Positions 42,941 to 50,340 of a stretch of 50,340 nt of DNA are shown piece by piece; position 1 is the first letter of the stretch; the number at the start of each line of letters is the position of its first letter. The stretch is taken from the NCBI GenBank assembly GCA_041686955.1, contig JAWLCV010000026.1, positions 1 through 50,340 of the forward strand. Reading direction: 5' to 3'. The notes beneath the pieces are model-generated. The model was not told the origin of the DNA. It saw only the letters and a program-made list of their open reading frames with translations, and made no database searches. The stretch comes from UBA7803 sp041686955 (GTDB lineage: Bacteria > Pseudomonadota > Gammaproteobacteria > Pseudomonadales > Azotimanducaceae). Made by a program: the position numbers and the translations under genes.

Positions 42941-42985
42941 GCGGAATCGACAGGGGCCTTCGTCATGGAGGTGTGCGCGACCGCG

Positions 42986-43558
42986 TCAGTTCGCCTCGGC
43001 CGCCAGAGCCTGGCGGGGAAAGCGCAGACGATCGCCCACCGCCACGCCGAGGCGGCGTACCGTGCCCCCCCGCAGCTCGATGGCGAACTGCACCGGCTCA
43101 CCGCTGGAATAACGCGTGAGCCGCTCCTCGTAACGGGCAACGTACTCGCCCGGCCGGCCCTCGCCCGGCAGCCGGGGCTCCGGCTCCATCTCGTGCAGGG
43201 CGACGACCCGCCCCTCCTCGTCGAGAAAGACGAGGTCCAGGGGCAGTGCGCAGTCGCGCATGACGAAGCTTCGCTCCCGCCGGTCGTTCGACGGGAACGC
43301 GAACAGCATGCCGCCCCTCTCGGCCAGGGTGGCCCGCCCGCTGAGCCCCCTCACCCGCTGGTCCGGGGTGTCCGCGATCTCCAGGCGAAACCCTTCGCCG
43401 CCGATCTCGACATCCACGGTTCGCGTGTTCGGCAGGTCGTCTCGCGCCGGCGCCGCAGCGCCGAAGAACACGGCCGCCAGCACCGCGAGCTGCACCGCGA
43501 GCCGCACCAGGCGGCCCCCGGGCAGGTGTCCGTGACGTGGGTCGCCATCCCTCACCAT
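42986..43558 (-). CDS. DUF192 family exported protein
   Basis: 190 aa. A hydrophobic segment (about 17-37, L-A-V-Q-L-A-V-L-A-A-V-F-F-G) acts as signal or anchor. The DUF192 core follows: R-V-R-G-L-S-G-R, G-M-L-F-A-F-P, S-F-V-M-R-D-C-A-L-P-L-D-L-V-F-L-D, and the end motif with V-G-D. DUF192 proteins are small secreted beta folds of unknown role. Here M-R-D-C replaces the common M-K-N-T/M-x-x-T motif. It faces the transglutaminase-like gene across a 150-bp promoter region. Confidence 0.88.
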   Translation of the reverse strand: MVRDGDPRHGHLPGGRLVRLAVQLAVLAAVFFGAAAPARDDLPNTRTVDVEIGGEGFRLEIADTPDQRVRGLSGRATLAERGGMLFAFPSNDRRERSFVMRDCALPLDLVFLDEEGRVVALHEMEPEPRLPGEGRPGEYVARYEERLTRYSSGEPVQFAIELRGGTVRRLGVAVGDRLRFPRQALAAEAN

Positions 43559-43563
43559 CGGCT

Positions 43564-43592
43564 TTAACTTCTCCAGAACGCCCCCCTACAAT
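43564..43592 (+). promoter_or_regulatory. Sigma-70-type promoter for the transglutaminase-like gene
   Basis: TTAACT (43564-43569, four of six) and TACAAT (43587-43592, five of six) are 17 bp apart, 116 bp before the GTG at 43709. The -10 context CCCCCCTACAATAGCGCGC closely resembles the DUF481 promoter at 12806-12822. Confidence 0.45.
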
Positions 43593-43708
43593 AGCGCGCG
43601 CTCGCCGCCAGCCATAGAGGAGAAGCGGCGGCGATTCCTGCCACGACCAGTCCCGGCCCCGCCGGACCCTCGGGCGGAAGCACAACGACAAGAAGACAGG
43701 GGGCCGTC

Positions 43709-45982
43709 GTGGGCAAGCTGTGGATGCACATCCGGAGGATAGGCCGGGAACGAGTGGCGCTGGCCGGCCGACGGCGCGGGAGCCCTCTTCGCTGGCTGCC
43801 CGTGTTCCTGCTGATCACCGTGCCGGCGCTCGCCGCCCCGCCACTGCCTGCGCCCCCGGGTGCCGAGCGCCTGGAAGCGCTGCGCGGGCTCGACCTCGAC
43901 CAGGCATTCGCTGCCGTGGCCACCGGGGTACGCTACGAGCCCTACCGCGGCATCCTCCGGGGCGCGGCGGGCACTGCCCTGTCGCGGGCCGGCAATGCCG
44001 CCGATCAGGCGCTGCTGCTGGCGGACCTGCTGCGCGGCCAGGGCTACCGGGTTCGCTTCGCGCGGGGCCGGCTCGCCGACGAGAACCTGAACGTCCTGCT
44101 GCGGGGCCTGTACCCGCCGGAGCTTCCGGACATCGACTTTCCCGCCGAGCTCGATCCGTTTTCCCTGGAAGACGTGCACGCCGCGGCCGCCGCGGCGGCC
44201 GAGCACGTCTGGCTGGAGGTGGACCAGGGGGACGGCAGCTGGCTGCCCCTGGACCCCGCCTTCCCGCGCGCCGTGATGGGCGAGGCGTACGCCGAAGCCG
44301 AGGAGCGCCTCGACGAGTTACCGGATGCCATGGAGCAACGCCTCACGCTGGTGCTCCGGGAGCAGACCGTGGGCGGTGCCACCCGTGAGCTCGGCCGCTT
44401 CGACGCGCCGGTAGCCGCGCTCGGCCAGACGACCCTGTCGCTCGCGATCCAGGGCGCCGCGCAGCTCCCGGCGGAAGAGGAGAAACCCGCCTCCCCCAGC
44501 CCCATGGGCGGGTTCGGCGCCATCCTCGCCGGCGAGGAACCCGCCACCGCGGCCGAGGAGCAGCCGGACGCCTCCCCGGACCCGGTGGGCACGCGTTATC
44601 GCCGCCACCTGCAGATGGGAGCGGAGCGGATCACCTGGCAGTCCAGTCTGGTGCTCGATGCCGACCCCGGCTCCCGGCTGCAGCGGGAGTGGCTGCAGAT
44701 CACCGTGCAGGTGCCGGGGGAAGCAGCCATCTCCGTCGAGCGGGACCTGTTCGTCGCCGATGCGCCGGGGGCGGCAAACGACGCGCCGGCCGAGTATCGG
44801 CGCTACGCCCTGACAGTGCTGCCCGGCGCCGTGCCGACCGACGCCGTGGAAGCCTTCGCGGCCCGGGTGACCGCCCGGCTGGACGTGCCCGCGGCCCGGG
44901 AGCGACTGCAACGTCTCGACCGCGGCGCGGAGTCGGCGGAAGGGGCGGCCGAAGCACGGCAGCTCGACGATGAGGCGGCGCCGCTGCTCGGACAGCTCAT
45001 GGCCCTACGCTTCGCCGCCGAATCCGACGTCCTGACACAGCGCGTGGCGCTCGGCAACGGCGTCGCCGTGACCCAGAGAATTCCGCGGGTGCTCATCGCC
45101 TCCGTGGAAGGCGACTCCGAGAGCGGCCGCTACCGCACGGCGCTGGATCTGCGTCTCGATCAGGTGGAGGCCTGGCCCTTCCCGGGCCACGCCTCCGCTG
45201 CCGCGGTTCGATTCCACGAGGCGCGCGGGCTGCAGAACACGCTGCTGGAGGCCGGGGTGCTGGAACGGATCGCAGGGGAACGGCCCCCCGCCGCCAATAC
45301 GGGCCAGCTCATGGCCCGGCTTCCCGGCGGCATGTCGGGCCTCCTGGCCGTCCACGCCGACCAGCAGGACGCGCTGGATGCGCTGCCGGGGCTCTCTCCG
45401 TACGCCCGCCGGCTGGTGGAGGCGAGCCTGACGCGCGGCCACGTGGTCGCCATCCCGTCCGAGCCCGTGGAGCTGGCCGGCCGCCCCCGTTACGGCTGGT
45501 GGGACATCGACCCCGCCACCGGCCGCACCATCGGCGTCATGGACGATGGGCTGCACCAGGCCCTGGTGGATCATTCCCTGGCATCCGAGGAGATCGGCCT
45601 CCACGACCACACCGGCTTCACCCTGGGGATGATCGTCGGCGGCGTGGCCACCCATTTCCGGCTGGCGGCGGGCATTCTCGAGTACGGTGAGGTGACCGAG
45701 CAGCTCATCAAGGACATCGAGAAGACCATCAAGGACCTCAAGTGCTTCTCCTGTCCGCAGGTGGACTTCAAGGACCAGGTCAAGATCCAGCTCGGCGACT
45801 CGTGCTGGTCGAAGAGCTATGGCATCGGCTACACGAACTCGGGCCTCAAGTTCTGCCAGGCGTACACCAACGGCATGAGCTGCTCCGCAGCCATGATCCT
45901 GAGCGGGCTGCGCGGCAAACCCACCGCACCCGAGTGGACCGTCACCCACGCCATCGACAAAAAACTGATCTGCGAGCTGTAG
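43709..45982 (+). CDS. Secreted degenerate transglutaminase-like protein
   Basis: 757 aa from a GTG at 43709, with a possible in-frame ATG five codons later. The N-terminus has a basic stretch and hydrophobic core (about 28-42), so it is exported or anchored. Residues 65-185 look like a transglutaminase core: G-N-A-A-D-Q-A-L-L-L-A-D-L-L-R, then H166-V-W-L-E and D182. The Cys of the usual G-x-C motif is replaced by Ala97, so catalysis by the normal route is unlikely. The C-terminal 80 residues hold six Cys and a hydrophobic GFTLGMIVGGVATHF helix. GYGWWDIDPATG lies before that. It is followed, 4 bp later, by a giant secreted protein gene. Confidence 0.72.
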   Translation: MGKLWMHIRRIGRERVALAGRRRGSPLRWLPVFLLITVPALAAPPLPAPPGAERLEALRGLDLDQAFAAVATGVRYEPYRGILRGAAGTALSRAGNAADQALLLADLLRGQGYRVRFARGRLADENLNVLLRGLYPPELPDIDFPAELDPFSLEDVHAAAAAAAEHVWLEVDQGDGSWLPLDPAFPRAVMGEAYAEAEERLDELPDAMEQRLTLVLREQTVGGATRELGRFDAPVAALGQTTLSLAIQGAAQLPAEEEKPASPSPMGGFGAILAGEEPATAAEEQPDASPDPVGTRYRRHLQMGAERITWQSSLVLDADPGSRLQREWLQITVQVPGEAAISVERDLFVADAPGAANDAPAEYRRYALTVLPGAVPTDAVEAFAARVTARLDVPAARERLQRLDRGAESAEGAAEARQLDDEAAPLLGQLMALRFAAESDVLTQRVALGNGVAVTQRIPRVLIASVEGDSESGRYRTALDLRLDQVEAWPFPGHASAAAVRFHEARGLQNTLLEAGVLERIAGERPPAANTGQLMARLPGGMSGLLAVHADQQDALDALPGLSPYARRLVEASLTRGHVVAIPSEPVELAGRPRYGWWDIDPATGRTIGVMDDGLHQALVDHSLASEEIGLHDHTGFTLGMIVGGVATHFRLAAGILEYGEVTEQLIKDIEKTIKDLKCFSCPQVDFKDQVKIQLGDSCWSKSYGIGYTNSGLKFCQAYTNGMSCSAAMILSGLRGKPTAPEWTVTHAIDKKLICEL

Positions 45983-45985
45983 ACC

Positions 45986-48900
45986 GTGATCACACACCGC
46001 CTCGCCGGCGCACTGGCCCTGCTGCTCGCCGCGTCCTCCTCCGTTGCCGACCCCTACGTCACGGGTGATCCCACCCTCTACCCGAAGCCCACGCCGGTCC
46101 GGAGCGTGAGCCGCGCAGCCCGGGTGACCCGTCACGACTCGCTGGCGCGGGTGGACGCCGATGCGCCGGCCCTGGCCGCGGCGGCCAACCGGGCCGTGCG
46201 CATCGAGGTGCTCAAGGTGATTCGCGGGCGCGAGATCGGCGGCGAAGCGGTGGGCGAAGGCTGGGACACCGTCACCCTGGTCACCCGCTGGACCCACGTG
46301 CTGCCGCGTCAGAAGGTGGAGCGCGGCGCGCTGGAGGGCAAGGCGGACCGCACCATGGGGGCCGGCAGCCTGTTCGGCGGTGCCGCCACGGGTCCCAAGG
46401 AACTGGTGGAGGTGGACGTGCCCTACCAGATCCCCGACCCCGGCGAGCACCTGTACCTGGCCGCCGACGGCCTGGCCGAGCCCCTGGACCCCGCCGGCGC
46501 CGGACTGCCCGACGGCTTGCCCCTGCATGAGCCGTTCACCCTGAAGCGCCTGGGCGAGACACGGGTACGGCGTCTGGCGTTCCGCGTGCCCGAGGGCGCG
46601 CGCCATCTGGCACTGCGCTTCTTCGACAACAGCTACGGCAGCATCACCGTGGCGGTGCAGGGCGATGCGGATACGGCCCTGGAGACCGTGCCCGCCGGCA
46701 CCATCGACCGCGCGCGCATCGGCGCATTGGAGCTCGCCACCACCGGCATCGAGTTTCGTCGAAGCTACGCAGACGTCACTGCACCCGCCGGCTGGCACTA
46801 CGCCGCAGTGCGGCTGCTCGGCCGCGGGATCAGCGCCCCGGGAGCCGCCGACGACCGGGTGAGGATCGACCCCACCCGCTTCGTCTGGCTCAGCGGCGAC
46901 GCCGGGGCGCTGTGGTACGCCCTGCCGCCCGAGGACGGCCAGCCCACGCTGTCGTTCACCCCCGAGATGTTTACACGCCGTGAAGCCGTCTTTCTGATCC
47001 CCGAAGCGGCAGAGCGCTTTCGCCTGGGCCTTCGCCACAGTGGCGGGACCGTCACTCTGGCGGCGACCCCGGAAGCACCCGCACCCATGCCCCCGGGCGT
47101 GGTGGAAGGAGCGGATGGAGCATCGCTGCGCGTTACGGTTTTCGGCGCGCGCTGGGAGGGCAGCCATGTCGTTCTCGATCTGGGGCTGCGCCCGGCAACC
47201 GGCGGGAAGGAAGGGCTGGAGACGGATCCCTCGCGCCAGTTCCTGGTGGTTTCCGGAAGCCGGGAGATCCCGCCGGATCGGGCCATGAGCCGGCGGCTGT
47301 CGCGCCGGGGACCCGATCCTCTGGTCGTGCCCCCCGGCACTCCCCTGCGCTTCGAGCTGGCCTACAGTCTACCGCCGGGGGCCACGGCGGACGCCCTGCG
47401 CTTCCTGGGGTTCGCCGAGGACCTGCGCCTGGACCTCTCCGGTCTGCCTTTGACCGGCACCCGGGGGCAGCCCAGCGTCGCCGGCGTCACCGATTTTCCC
47501 GAATTCGCCCGGCCGGCCCCGGCGGCGCCCCCGGCTGGTGGGGCGAAGCCCGCCGGGCCGGCTGCTCGGCCGACCGCGAGCGTCGCGTCAGCCGTGGTGC
47601 TCCCCCCGTACGATCCCAGCCGCGCCGGTGAGGATCAGGAACCGAACAGCACCTTCGATCGGGCCCAGCCCCTGGGACCGGATCTCGGCATTCGGGGGAC
47701 ACTCACCGCATCCGATCCGGACTACTTCTTCTTCGACGTGGACGAGCCCGGCATGTGGGTGCTGGAAGCCCAGGGTGCGGGGGTGGCTCGGGCAGCGTAC
47801 GTGGACGCTACCCGCTGGCCCCAGAGCGAGCGCGCCATGGAAGCCGGCTCTGACACCCTGTGGCTCGACAATCTGTACCTGTCGCCGGGCCGGCACTGGA
47901 TCGCCCTGCACGGGACCCAGAGCGGCGGCGACTACGTGCTGCGCGCCGTGCGACTGGGCGACCCCACGCCCGGCGACGAGCGGGAGCCCAACAACGATGC
48001 CACCCGGGCCAACGTGCTGCGGCCGGGGCAGCGGCGCACCGGGCTGATCGCCCACACTCAGGATCGCGACTTCTATCGCTTCGATCTGGAAGTGGCGAGC
48101 CACGTCTCCCTGCGCCTGGAGCGCCCTCCCGAAAGCAAGCTTCAGCTACGTCTCGACGGCGGCCCGCGGGCTCTGATCATGGGGGCCATGGCGACGCCGG
48201 GGGAACCGGTGACCTATCAGGCCGCCCTGCCCCCGGGCGAGTACCAGGTGCAGGTGAGCTCCGACGGCGCGAGCAAGAGCCGCACACCCTACGTGCTCAC
48301 CCTGGATCGGGAGGATCCCTTCCGCCGCCCGGCGGATCTGGAGCCCAACGACTGGCCGGGTGCGGCCAGCGAGCTCGGCCGCGTCCGCGCCTTCGACGGC
48401 CACGTGGGAGAAACCGGCGATGCCGACTGGTTCGTCCTGCCGCCGCTGGCTGCCGAGACGGCTCTGGAGATCCATCTGACGAGCGAAGGCAACCACGCCC
48501 AGGCGAGCCTGAAACGCGGCGAGGGCCGGGGAACCCAGTGGGAGACGTTGCAGGAGGACTATCAGCGCCGCAGCGAACGCGGCCACGTCTATCAGGCGAT
48601 GCTCCGGGCCGGTGAAGCCTACCTGTTGAACGTGGCGGGACGCGGACCCTATCACGTGGAGCTGAACCTCTCACCGGATCCCGTTCCCGCCGACAGCGGC
48701 CAGGCACCCGCACCGGAGCTGACGGTGGACACGGAGCCGCCGCCGTTCGCTGCCTACCGGGCGGAAGTCCAGCACGCCGACCTCCCCGTCACGCTCCGCA
48801 ACCCGGGCCCCGCCGCGCGCGACTATCGGCTCGAGGCCTGGGCCAGCAGCGAGGCGTGGAGCGTGGCGCTCCCTGAAGAGCCGCTACGGCTCGCGCCCGG

Positions 48901-50340
48901 CGAGGCCCGCGACCTGACCCTGCGGCTGGCGGCGAATCCGGACCTTCCGGGCACCGATGCCGCCGCTCTCTACCTGCGCGCGGTCGCCTCGGACGGCACA
49001 TCCAGCTCCTCCAGCCATTTGCCGCTCGCGGCGGCGTGCAGCGTCCCTGCCCTCTCGCCGGAACCCTACCGGCCCGTGCCGGATGCCCTGCGCGGCGGCA
49101 TCAATCTGGCCTGGCAGGCCCTGGGGGCGGAGCCGATGACGATGGGGGTCAGCGCCGCGCCGCTGTTCGACGGCCATCTCAGCCTGGGTGGCGAGTGGCG
49201 GGTGCCCGCCGGCGCCTTGCCGGCCGAGGCGGGCGTGCGCCTGGCCACCGACGCGACCAGCCCCATCGCCGGCGTTGCCATCACGCCCGCCGGCGGCAAT
49301 CAGGCGGCACTGGGCCCCTTCGTCATCCTGACCTCCACCGACGGCGAAACCTTCACCGAGACCATGCGTGGCCGGCTGCGCCCGGGCGATGCGGAGCAGT
49401 ACTTCCCGTTCCCGCAACCGCTGCCCGCCCGTGCCGTGAAGCTGCGCCTCGAGGCGGCGAATCCCATCGAGCCCCAGGGCGAGGTGGCGCTTCGCGAGCT
49501 CAAAGTCATCGCCGCGCCCGGCGCGCGCCCCCTCGGCGAGGCTCCGATCAACGTTGCTGCACCCGTTCACGGCGGCCACGTGGTGCGGGCCCTGCCGCAA
49601 GCGGGCAGCTACGGCACGCTGGAAGCCATGCTCACCGAGGCGGAAGAGCGGCCCGCCCTGGTCCAACACGACCCGCAGTGGCCTCTGGAGTGGGTAATCG
49701 GCTTTCACCATGACCGGGCGGCCCGCATCACGGCCCTGGAATGGCGGGAGCAGGCCTCTGCCGCGGCGGGATCGCGGATCGCGCGCATGGAGGTGTGGGC
49801 CAGCGTCGACAGCCCCCTGGGTCCCTGGCGATCCCTCGGCACCTGGGATCTGGGCGTGCCACCGGGCGAGACCGCAACCCTGCCCCTGCAATCGCCCCAG
49901 TGGGCCCGCTACCTGCGGTTCCGGCAGAGCGCGGCCACCGAGCCGGCGACCTGGCTGCTGCCGGAGACCTTGAGAATCCTCGAGCAGCCCGCGACGGCGG
50001 ACTATCGGAGCGTTCTCGGCGAATGGGGTCCGTACGCCCGAGCCGCCGGATACGAGGAGCAGAGGCTGCCCGAGGCGATGGCGCAACCGGGAGCCGACGC
50101 CGGCGACGACCCTGCCGGAGCGCTGGCGCTGTCACCGGGAACGCCGCACCGCGACCAGGTCAGCATCGGCGTCGACGAGGACTACTACGAGATTCTGGTG
50201 CCCGACGGCGACAACCACCTCGAACTGGTGCTCGGCGGGCCGGACGCCGGGCGCGTGACGGCACGGCTCACCGACGCGCGGGGCGCTGCCGTGCCCGTGA
50301 AGGAGGGGCGCACCGACGACGGCGGCCGGGTTCTGCTGGC
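45986..50340 (+). CDS. Giant secreted protein with PPC-like EPN repeats (right end open)
   Basis: At least 1451 residues from a GTG at 45986, open to the window edge. A signal peptide (about 1-21, L-A-L-L-L-A-A-S-S-S-V-A) leads. The first 500 residues are beta-rich without a family I know. Three EPN modules follow at about residues 552, 666 and 786: D-Q-E-P-N-S-T-F-D-R-A, E-R-E-P-N-N-D-A-T-R-A and D-L-E-P-N-D-W-P-G-A-A. Each continues into D-x-D-Y/F-x-F-x-x, as in bacterial pre-peptidase C-terminal (PPC) domains. A fourth such module begins near the visible end (V-D-E-D-Y-Y-E). It is coupled to the transglutaminase-like gene. Confidence 0.75.
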   Translation, partial: MITHRLAGALALLLAASSSVADPYVTGDPTLYPKPTPVRSVSRAARVTRHDSLARVDADAPALAAAANRAVRIEVLKVIRGREIGGEAVGEGWDTVTLVTRWTHVLPRQKVERGALEGKADRTMGAGSLFGGAATGPKELVEVDVPYQIPDPGEHLYLAADGLAEPLDPAGAGLPDGLPLHEPFTLKRLGETRVRRLAFRVPEGARHLALRFFDNSYGSITVAVQGDADTALETVPAGTIDRARIGALELATTGIEFRRSYADVTAPAGWHYAAVRLLGRGISAPGAADDRVRIDPTRFVWLSGDAGALWYALPPEDGQPTLSFTPEMFTRREAVFLIPEAAERFRLGLRHSGGTVTLAATPEAPAPMPPGVVEGADGASLRVTVFGARWEGSHVVLDLGLRPATGGKEGLETDPSRQFLVVSGSREIPPDRAMSRRLSRRGPDPLVVPPGTPLRFELAYSLPPGATADALRFLGFAEDLRLDLSGLPLTGTRGQPSVAGVTDFPEFARPAPAAPPAGGAKPAGPAARPTASVASAVVLPPYDPSRAGEDQEPNSTFDRAQPLGPDLGIRGTLTASDPDYFFFDVDEPGMWVLEAQGAGVARAAYVDATRWPQSERAMEAGSDTLWLDNLYLSPGRHWIALHGTQSGGDYVLRAVRLGDPTPGDEREPNNDATRANVLRPGQRRTGLIAHTQDRDFYRFDLEVASHVSLRLERPPESKLQLRLDGGPRALIMGAMATPGEPVTYQAALPPGEYQVQVSSDGASKSRTPYVLTLDREDPFRRPADLEPNDWPGAASELGRVRAFDGHVGETGDADWFVLPPLAAETALEIHLTSEGNHAQASLKRGEGRGTQWETLQEDYQRRSERGHVYQAMLRAGEAYLLNVAGRGPYHVELNLSPDPVPADSGQAPAPELTVDTEPPPFAAYRAEVQHADLPVTLRNPGPAARDYRLEAWASSEAWSVALPEEPLRLAPGEARDLTLRLAANPDLPGTDAAALYLRAVASDGTSSSSSHLPLAAACSVPALSPEPYRPVPDALRGGINLAWQALGAEPMTMGVSAAPLFDGHLSLGGEWRVPAGALPAEAGVRLATDATSPIAGVAITPAGGNQAALGPFVILTSTDGETFTETMRGRLRPGDAEQYFPFPQPLPARAVKLRLEAANPIEPQGEVALRELKVIAAPGARPLGEAPINVAAPVHGGHVVRALPQAGSYGTLEAMLTEAEERPALVQHDPQWPLEWVIGFHHDRAARITALEWREQASAAAGSRIARMEVWASVDSPLGPWRSLGTWDLGVPPGETATLPLQSPQWARYLRFRQSAATEPATWLLPETLRILEQPATADYRSVLGEWGPYARAAGYEEQRLPEAMAQPGADAGDDPAGALALSPGTPHRDQVSIGVDEDYYEILVPDGDNHLELVLGGPDAGRVTARLTDARGAAVPVKEGRTDDGGRVLL

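Noticed and set aside
45005..47167. Long antisense frame (720 codons) over the two secreted-protein genes
   Set aside because: No motifs; the plus-strand frames carry signal peptides and a transglutaminase-like core.

Overview
The window is a high-GC gammaproteobacterial chromosome segment. It is most likely scaffolded from a draft or metagenome assembly, because it carries two gaps of exactly 100 N. The organism suggested is an aerobic, Gram-negative heterotroph: there is a TonB receptor, OpgGH periplasmic glucan synthesis, Fe superoxide dismutase, a DUF481 outer-membrane protein and a glutathione-dependent chemistry set (GloB-like, GST). I cannot name a genus.

Layout. 1-8736: a complete type I-E CRISPR-Cas operon on the minus strand (cas3-cse1-cse2-cas7e-cas5e-cas6e-cas1-cas2), followed by the leader and the first repeat of an array that runs off the left edge. 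It is visibly less GC-rich than the rest (sampled lines about 58% against 75%). 9045-13879: periplasmic M16 peptidase with a small membrane protein, a glyoxalase II-like hydrolase and a DUF481 protein. 14078-17394: a tightly packed four-gene operon with an arylsulfotransferase-like protein, two small membrane proteins and a PAPS-type sulfotransferase, followed by opgG-opgH (17596-21194). 21265-26923: sodB-ppsA-pfkB-glgP, which couples superoxide defence to PEP synthesis, phosphofructokinase and glucan phosphorolysis. 27736-32711: a TetR regulator, then a TonB receptor, a GST and a GPH-family transporter behind a promoter that contains a TetR-like palindrome. 32883-36693: cyclophilin, sterol desaturase-like protein, two small minus-strand stress-type genes beside a 22-bp tandem repeat, and an MpaB-type protein. 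36764-43558: gpsA, an SDR, a GH13 alpha-glucosidase, a TolB-like/TPR membrane protein, a methyltransferase and a DUF192 protein. 43709-50340: a secreted degenerate transglutaminase-like protein and a very large secreted protein with EPN (PPC-like) repeats that continues past the right edge.

The most notable cross-cutting signal is a set of sigma-54 (-24/-12) promoter motifs, TGGCAC-N5-TTGC, placed 35-38 nt before start codons. Perfect matches precede sodB and gpsA, and a one-mismatch match precedes the sulfotransferase operon. Weaker matches precede the GH13 gene and three small genes. If real, RpoN would join carbon storage and mobilisation, glycerol-3-phosphate supply, oxidative defence and the sulfotransfer operon. 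The second signal is the TetR operator embedded between the -35 and -10 of the TonB receptor promoter. The third is the physical linkage of sulfotransfer genes to OpgGH, which raises the possibility of sulfated periplasmic glucans.
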